NCBI GenBank assembly: GCA_027625915.1
Contig: JANTQA010000070.1
Coordinates: forward strand, 811,001 to 875,000
Source of the DNA: Anaeramoeba flamelloides
Taxonomy: Eukaryota > Metamonada > Anaeramoebidae
Length of the DNA: 64,000 nt
Direction of reading: 5' to 3'
The position numbers were made by a program, and so were the translations under genes. This document shows positions 36,040 through 46,854 of the stretch, piece by piece (the stretch's first letter is position 1; each line of letters starts with the position of its first letter). The notes under the pieces were generated by a model. That model was not told where the DNA came from. It saw only the letters and a list, made by a program, of their open reading frames with translations, and ran no database searches.

Positions 36040-36165
36040 CTAAAAGCCCCCAAAAGAGACATCCATCGAACTAATATCATCAGGTCCATAATTTTCAATT
36101 CGAAGCGGTTTAAATTCGAAATTGGGCAACTTTGTTTTGTGTTTGTGTTTTTTGTAAAACTCTTA
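36040..36165 (-). CDS. Probable C-terminal coding exon, unknown gene
   Basis: Minus-strand frame ending in TAG at 36040-36042, with strong RNY codons over about 36 residues (KLPNFEFKPLRIENYGPDD, then SSMDVSFGGF). Upstream the frame hits a stop right before GAGTTTTAC, so an acceptor (AAG or AAGAG near 36165) must lie there. A better acceptor sequence (TTTTTTACAG near 36190) would put the DNA in other frames, so the boundary is uncertain. A further minus-strand coding-like patch at about 36298-36340 (HKIKDTIVRVES) may be the preceding exon. No domain recognised. Confidence 0.35.
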
Positions 36166-37650
36166 TCTTTTTTGGGTTGATTTTGAGAAATCTGTAAAAA
36201 ATCACAAGTTGGTGTTTTTTTTAATTGGTAGTAAGCACTATTAAAATATATAATTTTATTTTAAAACCCCTCATTTTTTTTCCATCACCTTGACTCTACT
36301 CTAACAATGGTATCTTTAATTTTATGGAATTCATGTATTTTTATTGTATTATAATAAACCCCTTTAACCCAATTATTCAAAGAAAAATTCATTTTTTTAA
36401 ATATCAGCCAGAATTAGATTGTTTAGAAATAAGAGAAATAATAAACTTCATATTAGAGTTTATATTTATAAAAGAAATTCCCCAAACAAATTATAAAATT
36501 TTGAAATAAAATAAAATATCAAAGAATATTTGGGTCACTTTCATTGAAACGAGTTTGTGGAAATTATCTCAAATTCTTTATAAAATCAAAATTGTTGAAA
36601 ATAAGAATTTTAAATTGAACTATATACATTTTAAATATGATATCAAAATCTCATTTTTAGAAAATTATTTTGGTTTTCTAAGTTTTTTTTTTCTTCAGAT
36701 TGACTTTGCTAAAAAAAAATAAATAGATTAAGAAAAAAAAAAAAAAAAGTCAAAAAATTAGAAAAAATGATTAGGATTTACTAATCAAAAATTTATTTTG
36801 AAGTTAAAATAGCGGATAGAACTCATATATATATATATATATATTTCTATTTGTTAAATAAAATTGGGCCACGTTAACTGAAAGGTTGTTTCTTTTACAA
36901 TAGACTACGTATGAAATTATTGATGTCAAGATTTTTTATCATGCCCCCCCCCTCTCTCTCTATCTCATACAATATACACTACTCCCACACCTTTAAATAT
37001 TCGAGGAGGGTTAATTGATCAAAATAATGTAACGTATAGAGTCAAAATTTTACTTTTTTTTATTAATCTCAAAGAGGATCAGAAAATTTTACTTTTTTTT
37101 TTTGTCCTTTTGAGGGGAAAAAATAATTTCCACTTAGAAATTATTAGTTTTTTTTTTAAATTTAAGAAATAAACCTAAAATTTATTTAATTTTGGGTTAT
37201 TTATTTTATTTGAAAAACATGTTATTATTTTTTCTTGGGTTTTCTGTTTATTTGTAAAATCAATAGATTTTAGATATAAACAAGAAAATCCCAAGAAAAT
37301 CTAGGCAATTAATGATGTAAAAAATCGTGCTAAGGTCAATGGTGGGTAATTTTCGTTGAGAGTTTTTTTTTTTTTTTACTTTTTAGTTATTAATTAAAAT
37401 ATTGGATTTCTACTAAATTCTTTGATATTTGAAAAAATGTCTTAATTTATTTCATGATTCTGATAAATTGGGTATAACCAAAGATTTTACCTCAAGTTTT
37501 AAATTAAAATTGTACACTCTGTGATACTAAATTACAAGCCCCTAATTTCTAAATTTCTGTTTATAAATTTTAAAAAAGAATGATACTTTTCTTTATCAGA
37601 ATTAAATCGGATAATAAATATTGATTCATAATGATGATAATATAAAAGTT
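36166..37650. other. AT-rich DNA with simple repeats
   Basis: Contains an AT microsatellite (36826-36846), a C9 run followed by CT repeats (36944-36962), a plus-strand 61-codon frame at 36324-36509 with weak coding character, and a family-G-like palindromic segment at about 37140-37300. No gene called. Confidence 0.4.
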
Positions 37651-37659
37651 ATTATTCTA

Positions 37660-38960
37660 ATTATTTTTATTGGTTTCAATTAATTCATTGATCCAAATTG
37701 TTTTTTTTTTCTTGAATAAGCAGCCTCAGATAAATGATTGATATCTTCAATTGTTTCTAAGTTAGAATGATTTTTGCATAGATTACAATTTTTTTTTTTT
37801 TTTATTTTATTCTTATAATAAAGGTAATAATATTGGTTTAGATAATGAGTAAACATTCTTATTTTTATATATGGGAGTATAATCTTTTCATTTTTGTATT
37901 ATTTTTTGTTAGTTTTTTTTTTAATTTGGGAAATAAAAATAAAATTTCATAATTTTTGTAATTTTTTCATATGTAAAAAAAAAAATTATTTACTTTTCTA
38001 GAATTTTAAAGAATAATAATAAAAAAAAAAATTCCTCCTATATTTTGAATATATTTAAATTTAGTCATTATGTTTTCTTGAGTTTTCCATTTTTTTACAA
38101 AATCAATATATTTTATAGATAATACCGGTTTACCCCCTGTAAGCGGCCTTAAGTATATACATATTGTAAAATAATTGAGTTAAATCTTTGATTTTCATAA
38201 AATTATAAAAAAATCTAGGAACTCTATGGCAGTCTACGTCACTTTTTGTTAGGTTTTAAAGAATTTAAAAGAATTGAGTAAATTCTTTGATTTTTTCTAT
38301 TCTTAGGAAAACTTAAAATAAACCTAGGCATTTGGTAACCTAACTGTTTATTTATATTGCTATTATTTCTTTTTTTTCTTTTTTTTTTTGATTGTTATTG
38401 GTCTTTATCTCAACAACTATTTAATTTTAATTTTCTCTAAATTTGGTTTGATTATTATCTAATGATTTGAAATTTTCTAAATCCTAAGATATATATTCGT
38501 TCCCTTTAATTGAAAATTTTAAATTTTTTGATATATTTTCAAAAAAAAAAAAAATAGAAATTTTTTTTTTTTTTGAGTTTATATTTTGTTTTATAAATTG
38601 AAATTCTTACTTGATCTATTTTTGATTTTGTTTAATAGATTATTTGGGTGTTCCTGATTATTTTTTTGAAAATTATATGACTATTTCATTAATCCAAACA
38701 TCTATTGTACTGAAATCTGATTGAATAAAATTAAGAATGACCAATATATTAAAAAATATACTAAGACATATCTATTTGAATATTTGGAATTTTATTCGAT
38801 TTAATGGTTATTGTTGATAAAAAATGAATTTAATTATTTAAATTCTCTTTTACTTTTTTAAATTTTTCTTCTAAATGTTTATCTTTTTCAAGACAAATTC
38901 CTAAATATTTATTTTTGTTAATTGGTTTGATTTTAAAGTTCAAAAGGTTATTTTTTATTT
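37660..38960 (-). mobile_element. LINE 3' fragment of a related family, copy 3
   Basis: Minus strand: a reverse-transcriptase post-catalytic motif at about 38830-38945 (KPINKNKYLGICLEKDKHLE, compare the family's KYLGV...L...H) and a zinc knuckle at about 37720-37800 (NCNLCKNHSNLETIEDINHL), matching CPLC...IIENIDHFL of the copy at 11168-12130. The order along the strand agrees. Between them the frame is heavily decayed and palindromic family-G-like DNA is present near 38250-38340. Diverged from copies 1 and 2, so an older insertion or another LINE lineage. Confidence 0.6.
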
Positions 38961-39018
38961 TTTTTTTTTTTTTTGGGTTTTAATTTTGATTTTTATTATT
39001 TAAAGTGTTTGCTTGTCA

Positions 39019-39019
39019 G

Positions 39020-39050
<31 letters not shown>
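39019..39050. repeat. ATT microsatellite
   Basis: About ten ATT units between a LINE fragment and element D copy 2. It could be the tail of a retroposon. Confidence 0.9.
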
Positions 39051-39051
<1 letters not shown>

Positions 39052-39290
39052 ACTTAAAATTGTACTACAGAATCACGAGACAAGACCAAAAGGAAACCAT
39101 TTAATATTTCACAAAGTAAACTCTTTTTCAAACAAAATGATATACCTATAAAATTCTTCAATACTATTAAATTTGATTCTTAATAATATAATTACTTATT
39201 TGTGATTTTCATTTTAATTATTCATTTTTTTATTATTTTCTTTTTATTTATAGATATTTAACAGTTGGAAAATGAAAAAAAAACAAGATA

Positions 39291-39488
39291 CAACCAGTTC
39301 CGCGATTAATACACAGACTTTTAACTATTGTTAAGACATACAAAAAAAAACATAAATTAAGGTACAAATTTCAAATTCTAGTGATATAATTTGTATAAAA
39401 AAAAATTCCAAAAATGAACCTAAATTTGAGATTTTTTTTATGCCTGAAATTTGGTTGAAAGTTTGTCCATTAAAAATGGAACAGAATG
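39291..39488. mobile_element. Palindromic MITE, copy 3 (198 bp), inserted into element D
   Basis: Flanked by TA at 39289-39290 and TA at 39489-39490, exactly where the D copy at 46855 has uninterrupted sequence. The right arm reads TTTGAGATTTTTTTTATGCC, TGAAATTTGGTTGAAAGTTT and AAAAATGGAACAGAATG, a diverged form of the right arm of 15249-15444. The left arm is more decayed (CAACCAGTTCC...). Length equals the 196-bp family. Confidence 0.75.
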
Positions 39489-39596
39489 TAAGAAGAAACC
39501 AATTTGGAAATAATCTACCAGTGCAAAACTGGAAACAATTTAAGTTTGATTTTGAAAGGGCTAGATAATGGAATTAAGAAAGATCATTATTTAATT

Positions 39597-39599
39597 GGT

Positions 39600-39630
<31 letters not shown>

Positions 39631-39638
39631 GGGGGGGG
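39597..39638 (+). repeat. GT microsatellite followed by a run of 25 G
   Basis: GTGTGT... (39597-39613) runs into 25 consecutive G (39614-39638), inside element D copy 2. The other D copies have ordinary sequence here. Exact length is unreliable in any assembly. Confidence 0.85.
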
Positions 39639-40043
39639 AACAAAGTTAAAAAAAATCCCAACAAAATACCCAGATGAATTACTGCTTTATATTGAATATG
39701 AGACTTTAAAGAACCAAAGTTTGACGTGTAAAGAGTTATCAATGAAATGTAAAGAATTTTTTCTCAATTACCTTGTTTAACTGTTTTGATTGGTTTTATA
39801 TTTTTATTCTTTACAATTTACAAACCAAAGATTTATGATTTCAAATAAAAGGGGAAATCTCTTTTTAAAAAATTTAATTTTAATTTTTATTTTTTTGTTT
39901 TAATTGGTTTTAAAGATTCATTCGAGTGTTTTTTTTATATTTTAAAGAGTTTCTGATAATTTAAAATAATTTTACAATTAATTTGATTCAATTATGAATA
40001 ATTCTTGAAAATTTCCAGTTCCCTTTTATTTGGAAAAGGGGTT

Positions 40044-40537
40044 TAGCTAAGATAACTCAAATGAATTTTTATTGTGTCATTTTTTTTTTTTATGAATTAA
40101 AAAAAGGAATAAATTATTTTTCAGAAAGAACTTTGAAGAACGTTTTTCAATGAAGAAACGATTTATAAAAAAAAAAAAGTTTTTATTTCTGATCTTATTT
40201 GAAAATGTTAAATAAGTGAAAATTTTGGTTTTGTGGTTGCTTCTCCCTTAATTTAAAATTGTTAATAGTTTTGTTAAAATTTTAATTTCTAATAAAAAAA
40301 AAAAAAATAAAATCAAAAAAGAACAATTTTATTAATTTGTTAAGAAAGATAAATCAAGTAATCTTGTTATCGGTAACTTCCAAGATAAAATTAAGAATTT
40401 TGTTAGGAATAAATAAATTCTGGAATTTAAATATTTATATATATATATATATGTAATTATAATAAATAAAGAAAAAGTTATTTTGAATTTTTTTTTTCTA
40501 AAAAACAAAAAAAAAACAAGATAATTTCTAAAAATCA
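40044..40537. other. 3' flank of NAE1
   Basis: AT-rich, no gene. An AT microsatellite at 40437-40452 and A/T runs near the NAE1 stop; it should hold the minus-strand 3' UTR. Confidence 0.4.
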
Positions 40538-42189
40538 TTATATTTTAAAAGTGGTGGTAGTAGCGTTTACTCCATTATAAATGAAGGTATTGGACATTGG
40601 TTGTCTTTGTTCTGTGATAATTTTGATAACTTCTTGTGCCGTGATTCCACCCATGAATGCGGAGACGTTATGAAGTTCTGAATGGCCAAATCTGCAGAAC
40701 CCTTTAAGATATTTGTCTGTCATGATTTCGGGGTTCAATTTGTACAATTCGCAGATTTTGACTGCTTCCTTTTTCAATAAAAGATAATCGCTTTCAACTT
40801 TCTCGTTGCTTTCGCCAGGATAATAGCCGTGCTCCTTGTTAAAGGCTTCGACTGCCCTGAATACTAAATAAAAGATATGGTTGTTTGATTCATTGGCAAA
40901 TTCGCTTTCAAGTGATTTAATTTTGCTTGTTTCAGGATCGTATTCTTGTTCAATGCTTGGATATCTTGTAAACCAGACTTGCATCATATTTTTACAATAG
41001 AATTTGACATACTTCAAAGGTACTTCCTCTGGGTTACGATCAAATTTTTCAAGCATTTTTTTGACCTTCTCGTGAATGCAAATTGCATCCTTTTCGGCCC
41101 TTTTTTGGTAGATCTTTTGAAGCGTAATAAAGCTTTTTGTGTCAGCAGTCATATCTGGAATGGTTCCCACAACTGGTAATCTACCTTTCCCTTCGTTGGC
41201 GACAAAGTCCTTAAGTGCTGCGCCGACAAGCCAAAAGGGGCTTGACTCTTTTGTAACTTTAATGTTTTTGTCATCAAAGATTTCGTCAATGTTGTCTGGG
41301 ATCATGTATGAATTCCATGCTTTCCAGGCATTTAGGTATGCTTCGGAAAAGTTGGCCTCATCAGATCTTCTCATGTTGTAAATTATGTCTTTGAATTTTT
41401 TTTTTTCTTCTCTTGTTTTTGGTGGTTTTCCTTCGTGCTGTTTGGTTTTGGTTTTGGTTTTGGTTTTGGATTTTGTTTGAGTTTTGGTTTGAAGTCAAGT
41501 CGAGATAAAATAAAATAAAATAAAAAAAGGAGAAAAAAAAAAAAATCAAAAAAAAAAACAATTAAAAAGAAGTTTTCAAAAAAAAACAAAAATTCAAGAA
41601 TAAAAAGAAAAAGAGAAAAATTCAAGAATAAAAAGAAAAGGAGAAAGAGAAAGAAAAAGAAAAAGACACTTACATCTTTTTTCCATTGCTCCATTAATTT
41701 CACTAAGATAACAAGATAAGGAACATGTCCATAAAGGTCATCATCAAGTTCTTCCATTTTAATTGAATTACAGTGTTCAATTAATTCCTCAAATGGTGCG
41801 TTCATTCTCAGATCTTCATGAACTTCTTCTTCCTTTCGATCAATTACACAATGCTCTTTTTTCATTATTCTGAGATAACCAATTAGCCCGTTTGTTCTGA
41901 CAACAATAAGTGGGATATCTTTTTCCCAACATTTTTTACTTAATTTCAAAACAGCGACTTCTGGGAGTCTACTTGCAATTATCATATCGAATTGTTCAAA
42001 ATATTCAATATTTTCTTCGATTAATTCAGCTGGTTCCTAAGTGTGGAAATAAAGTATTTTTAAGATCACGTTTTGTGAGGAGGAATAAAAGAATGTTAGA
42101 AAAAAAAAAAAAAAAAAAAAGTGAGAAAAAAGAATTAACAAGAAAAAAATTTTTCTTTTGCTTCTATTGAAGAAAGAAAAGATTTGAAG

Positions 42190-42222
<33 letters not shown>

Positions 42223-42553
42223 TTTTTGTTTTGTTTACCTTTTCAAGAAAGTTTCCTTTTACAAATTTGTTGTGAATTTGAAGATAATTTGAGGTTACTT
42301 TTGCTCTTGATTCACCAATGTCACTTTTTTTTACATAAAAGTTATTTCCTGTATCTCTTGTGGTAACTTTTTTACCATCAATTAATGTGTATTGCGCAAG
42401 CCCTGGCAATACAAGATTTTTTAAAATCTCTGTACCAACAGAATTTGCGTTTAACAAACAAACGTGTGAACTTTCAATTTTGTTTTGTCCACTTTGATCC
42501 CATAAGTAGAGTTGTCTACTATAAAGTTGTTCTTTTTCGGTTGGTTTAGACAT
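40538..42553 (-). CDS. NAE1: NEDD8-activating enzyme E1 regulatory subunit (NAE1/APP-BP1/ULA1), three exons
   Basis: Exons 42239-42553, 41674-42036 and 40538-41437; introns of 202 and 236 nt are GT...AG, all phase 0; total 1578 nt, 525 residues, against 534 as I recall for human. Exon 1 has the E1-like start (YSRQLYLWDQSGQNKIESS, then LKNLVLPGLAQYTLIDG). Exon 2 has MIIASRLPEVAVLKLSKKCW. Exon 3 opens HEGKPPKTREEKKKFKDII, which aligns with human NGRIPKTYKEKEDFRDLI, contains GTIPDMTAD and ends with the NAE1-type GGITAQEVIKII and a terminal FKI. The protein pairs with UBA3/ECR1 to adenylate NEDD8 for cullin activation; the catalytic cysteine lies in the partner, and none is expected here. The acceptor of exon 3 lies in a GTTTTG-type repeat, and poly-T/poly-A introns suggest slippage-prone DNA. 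Nothing essential is missing. Confidence 0.93.
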
Positions 42554-42627
42554 AGAATAAAATATATTTTCTCAAAAGTAAATAAAAAAAAATGAAAAAC
42601 TAAATCACTCAAATCTTGTTATTCATT

Positions 42628-42733
42628 TTTTTTTATTCTCATTCTTTTTTGACGTTTGATGCGATTTTTTAGATTCTGGGTTTAGGCTATTATCTTGGGG
42701 TCCCTTCTTTTGTTGATTGTTATTTGTTTTAGC
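42628..42733 (-). CDS. Probable Lys/Asn/Gln-rich C-terminal exon of an unknown gene
   Basis: After a good acceptor (AATTTCCAG, ending at 42734) a frame of 34 codons runs to TGA: AKTNNNQQKKGPQDNSLNPE followed by a Lys/Ser/Asn tail. It lies 75 bp upstream of the NAE1 start on the same strand. A possible upstream exon starts at the ATG at 43506 and ends at a GTAAGT donor at 43326 (60 codons: a hydrophobic stretch then basic PNPRIEFRTPKVPNSKK). Both are phase 0, and the join would give a small protein with one membrane segment and a basic tail. However, that exon overlaps repeat family H, so only the terminal exon is reasonably supported. Confidence 0.4.
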
Positions 42734-43179
42734 CTGGAAATTTTGAAATAAATATTCACTTATTAATTGGAAAAGATAACTCTTATAAATCATTTAAGAT
42801 CGCCAGTAGTCGAAATTCAATTGGAATTAAGGTGGCAATAAAATTTTCCCAGTTTCATCTAATTTCTTTCTGAAAAAAGATTAATTGAGTTTCAACAAAT
42901 GCTGATTGTTTTTATAAAACTTATAAGTAACAACTGGGTATATGGTGATCGAGTCCGATTTTTAAATGTTCACAAATTTTAATTGTGTGAGCTTTTCTGG
43001 AATTTGAATTATTAAGGTGAAAAATTTTAACTTCATTTTCAATTAACTTATTCAGACAATTAGATAGAGAATCAACAAATTACAACTTACTTGAGAAAAC
43101 TCAATTTGGTCTAAAAGAAAGATGGGAAAGGAAGTGCAACTTTTTTCCTCTTTTTAATTCAAATACCAGTCATGGAAAA

Positions 43180-43490
43180 ATAGTCTTTGGGTTTAAAAAT
43201 ACTATTTGTTGCAAAATAAATGAATCAAAATTTTCATTCACTTTCCAAAAAAAAAGATTTTACAAATCAGAGAAAATTTCAAATTTTTAATTCTTATAAA
43301 CAAGCTTTAAATAATTAACTTACTTTTTTTGAATTGGGGACTTTTGGTGTTCTAAATTCAATTCTTGGGTTGGGGATTTTTTTTGAAAGCCAAATGAATA
43401 TTTTGATCTTATTATTTTGCAATAAACAGTTATACGAGACTAAAAGTATTATGGACAAACAGATTCTCCAATTAAAATTCTTCAAAGTTG
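43180..43490 (+). repeat. Dispersed repeat family H, copy 1
   Basis: Collinear with 45600-45850. Both hold TTTCCAAAAAAAAAGATTTT, ACAAATCAGAGAA, TTTCAAATTTTTAATTCTTA and a GAATT(G)GG...TTTT(G)...AACAGT(T/A) end. It overlaps the putative upstream exon 43327-43506, which weakens that exon call. Confidence 0.6.
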
Positions 43491-43661
43491 ACATATAATA
43501 TTTCATCTGATGAGATCTTAATTGGAAATTAGAAAATCATTGAATTGACCTCGATTAAAAATTTGCGGTTTATTTTTCCTCTATTTGGAATTAATTTGTT
43601 ATTTATAAAGAGAAGAATGGTTGTGTGAGTTTCTCCAATTTAAAGTTCTGATCATTAAAGT

Positions 43662-43892
43662 ATGGAAAGTTTTTTTTTACCTCAAAATGTTGTTCTGCAA
43701 TTATCATTTTTTAGTGTTTCTTCATTAGGTAATATATCCTCTTATCTTGGAACTATTTCAAAACTAAATCAATATTTAAAGAGGTGTGTTGTTATAGCTG
43801 TTGTTGGGTGTGAGTTTTGGAGATCATTTGTATTGTCTCTCTTTGAAAATTTCGTTTCTTTGGATTTTTTTATTTGTCAAAAATTACTTTGA
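43662..43892 (+). other. Plus-strand 76-codon frame between NAE1 and the calmodulin-like gene
   Basis: Starts at an ATG (43662) and ends at TGA. Codons are plausible and residues mixed but hydrophobic (LSFFSVSSLGNISSYLG, RCVVIAVVGCEFWRSF). No family recognised and no conserved feature. It could be a small membrane protein, an upstream exon, or chance. Confidence 0.25.
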
Positions 43893-44265
43893 TTTTTAAA
43901 AAGTTTTTAATTTGATAAATAAATTTATAAATTGAAATAGAGTTATATAAAATACTCAAAATGAATTCTACCTTGACGAAATTGAATTAGTATATAAAAA
44001 AACATTATTTCAGATTTCTAAGAATACGAATTATTGAATATTTTTTTAGATTGTAGAATGGGATTATTTTTACTATAAAACCCCTTTTATTTAATATTTT
44101 GAAGAGCTGATAGATCTTGCATTTTTATTTTTATAATTCAAGAAGTATTTGGGATAATAAAATCAAATATAGAATTTTATCTAAATTGGTTCATTATCAA
44201 AGAATTGACAAAAAAAATCGAGGTAGATTCATTTTCTCTAAATTTTTATTTTCAAGATTTGTTAA

Positions 44266-44963
44266 AGTAAGTTGCAAATCTTTTTTACTTCCATACCCCA
44301 GCTTTTTTCTTTCTAATTTTCCTTCTTCATTCCAAACAATTTGGTTAACGATCTTTTTGTCAATTTCCTATAGTGACAGAATACGACCAAAATCAAATTT
44401 CAGAAATCTCTGAAGCCTTCAATCTTTATGACAAAGACTGTGATGGAAAAATTGCGTTAAATGAAATTGGAATTGTTGCTAGAAGCCTTGGACGTAGTCC
44501 AACTGAAAAACAACTCCAAGAATATGTAAATACTTTTTTTTTTTTTTTTTTTTTTCTTTTTTAAGCCTTCTTTTTTGTTTTCAAATAAAATAAGTTTTTC
44601 GATCCAGAATAAATCTTTTATTGTTTTCAAAACAAACAAACAAACAAACAAACAAACAAACAAAAAAAGGAAACAAAATTAAGAAAAGAAGAAATCGAAC
44701 AGATTGATTTAAATCAATTTATGGGAATTCTCAAAGAAATGGACGAAAACAAAGAAGACATTGAAGATCTTCGTAAAGCCTTTTCAATTTTAGACAAAGA
44801 CGGAAATGGTGTAATTGACGCCGCAGAATTAAGACACGCAATGACAACCATTGGTGAAAAAATGACTCTTGAGGAAATTAATGAAATTATTTCTGAATTT
44901 GATACCAATAACGACGGCAAGATCGACTTTAATGAATTTGTCACTGCTATTCTTAAGGATTAA
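44266..44963 (+). CDS. Calmodulin-like EF-hand protein, three exons, start codon split by an intron
   Basis: Coding exons: 44266 (the A of ATG only), 44374-44525 and 44670-44963. Introns: 44267-44373 (GTAAGT...CCTATAG) and 44526-44669 (GTAAAT...AAAAAAAG). The product has 148 residues, within one residue of calmodulin, and aligns without gaps. EF1 ([12 protein letters not shown]), EF3 ([12 protein letters not shown]) and EF4 ([12 protein letters not shown]) keep calcium ligands; EF2 does not ([12 protein letters not shown] in place of DADGNGTIDFPE), so three sites are expected to bind. The flexible central helix is present. Role: calcium sensor or a light chain of a motor or centrin-like complex; calmodulin itself usually has four sites, so this is a divergent paralogue. 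The second intron ends in a CAAA repeat with a weak acceptor, but length conservation across EF2 supports it. The upstream 44117-44265 should be 5' UTR. Confidence 0.88.
44633..44663 (+). repeat. CAAA microsatellite next to an intron acceptor
   Basis: About seven AAAC/CAAA units fill the 3' end of intron 2 of the calmodulin-like gene, in place of the usual pyrimidine tract. Confidence 0.85.
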
Positions 44964-45949
44964 ATAACATTTCTGTTAACTTTAATTTTTTTTGTTTATT
45001 TTATTACAAATAAAAAAAAAAACAAAAAATACACAAACAACAATCGTTCACAACATAAAACGGATTTAATTTACCTTTCGACACACACTCACCAAATATT
45101 TTTTTTTTTCAGATCTTTTTAAATAATAAAGGATACAACCAAAAAATTATTTTCTTTTGGTTTCTTTATTTTGGTTCTTGAATTTTTTTACTCCTTTTTT
45201 TTGGAATAAGATCTTGATTTGTTTTCCAAAAACAAGTACAAATTATTTTTTGAATCATTACCTTTTGGAAAAGTACGATTTCAATGAGTCCTTTTAGAAC
45301 CAATCATTTTTCAAACCACAAGCTTTTCAAATCATTATACAAATAACATGGTGTGAAGCGATATTTTTCTATTCTGAAATGATTTGATTACTTTGTGGTT
45401 CTTTTGAAAAAATTAATCAAGCTTGAAAACAAAATTTTCATTTATTAATTGGAAAATTACAAGTATTTCAAATGAACCAAAAATGAAGAACAAAAGCGAA
45501 CCGTTCCACAAAATTTTTCTTTTATGAAATTATTAACCAATTGTGTGATTCTTTTGAAAAAATTAATCATGATCCAAACAAAATTTTAATTTCCCTTTGA
45601 ATGGACTAGCGAATCTTACTATTGGTTGTAAAATAAAGGGAACAAAATTTTCATTCGGCTTTCCAAAAAAAAAGATTTTACAAATCAGAGAACTTTTCAA
45701 ATTTTTAATTCTTAAAAGAAGCGTTAAAAAATTAGTTTACCTTTTAGAATTGGTAATTTTGATTTTTTATACTACATTGAGAGGTGTTTTTTTTTTGGAA
45801 GGTTGAATGAAAATTTTGAGCTTGTTATTTTTCAATTAACAGTATTTATTTTTTTCCCTTAAAGGTAATAGAGTAATTATTTACACAAGGGCACAATTAA
45901 AACCTTGAGACGCGACTTCATTTATCAACTTTAGAGAGATGAGTTATCA
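44964..45949. other. 3' flank of the calmodulin-like gene and repeat H copy 2
   Basis: 3' UTR then AT-rich DNA. 45340-45560 holds partial internal duplications (TTTGATTACTTTGTGGTTCTTTTGAAAAAATT... against ATTAACCAATTGTGTGATTC...). Repeat H copy 2 is at 45600-45850; its plus strand has a 69-codon frame (45597-45806) without recognisable similarity. Confidence 0.45.
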
Positions 45950-46850
45950 TTTCTAAAAGAGTTTATTTTTCCGAATTAATTTTTTAGGAAAAAGAACTAG
46001 ATCCTTTTTTTGTTTGGGTTTTTGGATCAAATTAGAAAAAGAAAAATTTGCAAAAAAATTTTATTTTGAAGAAATCTCACTTTTAGTAAATTGTGGGGGT
46101 TTTTATGTAACAAATAACATTTAAACTTTTTTCTTATTTTAAAAATATAATAAAAATATATCATATATTGAAACCTTGAAGATCCAAAATAAATTGATCA
46201 TTTATTTTGTTCACAAAGATTTATTAAATTGCTTGGAATTTAAAAGAATAGGTAATATTCTTTTTCAAATATCAAGAGTAAAAAGACGGAACTATTTATA
46301 TTAAAATCAGTTATTTGATTATATCAATTATTATTTTTTTTATTAGAATTATTAATTTTAATTAGTTTTATTTGTTTGAAAATCTTTAAAAAACCCAGAA
46401 ATAATAATAAAATCGAACAATACATTTAATCTTTGGGTTGTTTATAATTCACTGGAATGTATTAAGATTGGACTATTAATTATTGATTAAAAAATAATCA
46501 AATTAAAAAGTATTTTGTAGATTATAAGTTGAAATTTTCAACTTTTAAAAAAGAATTTTTAGAGAATTTTTATTTAATCTTTTGTTTTTTTTTTGATGGA
46601 TTTTTTTGTTCAAAAAAAAAAATAAAAAATTGATTAGAACTGTCTTTTAAATAAATTCAATTATATTTTTTCCTGGTTTAAAATGATTATTGTAAATTTC
46701 TTTATAATTAAATTTAGTAGATTTTTTAAACTTAGTTATTATAGAACTTAGTTATTTCATTTTTAAAGTGTATTTTTGTACACTTCCTTTATAGAAAATT
46801 GGATTTAAATCTTCTTCAAAGAAAATAATTTTTTTAATAAATAATTTAAA
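45950..46850 (-). repeat. Dispersed repeat family A, inverted copy
   Basis: On the minus strand, 45970-46120 matches 51070-51200 (AAACCCCCACAATTTACTAA, then AGTGAGATTTCTTCAAAATA). 46690-46830 matches 1560-1700 (ATTTTCTTTGAA, AAGGAAGTGTA, TTTAAAAATGAAAT). It ends where element D copy 3 starts. Confidence 0.6.
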
Positions 46851-46854
46851 AATA

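Larger units (their letters stand above)
39119..40043 (+). mobile_element. TIR element family D, copy 2, with a nested MITE
   Basis: Ends AACTCTTTTTCAAACAAAAT at 39119 and, inverted, AACCCCTTTTCCAAATAAAA from 40043, bordered by TA. It is collinear with the 710-bp copy at 46855-47564 except for an extra 200 bp at 39291-39490 (see next entry) and a GT/G expansion. The plus strand at about 39655-39765 encodes a helix-turn-helix-like remnant (PDELLLYIEYETLKNQSLT, then [11 protein letters not shown]). Confidence 0.8.

Noticed and set aside
36324-36509. 61-codon plus-strand frame
   Set aside because: Weak coding character and no splice context; the opposite strand has an equally plausible short patch.
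43094-43113. A possible 20-nt micro-exon on the minus strand (good acceptor and GTAAGT donor)
   Set aside because: Its phase does not fit between the neighbouring candidate exons and a stop would follow soon.
44117-44413. Plus-strand frame over the start of the calmodulin-like gene
   Set aside because: It lies in the 5' leader and first intron in a different phase and is Phe/Ser/Leu-rich.
45597-45806. 69-codon plus-strand frame in repeat H copy 2
   Set aside because: Copy 1 of the same repeat does not keep the frame; no similarity recognised.
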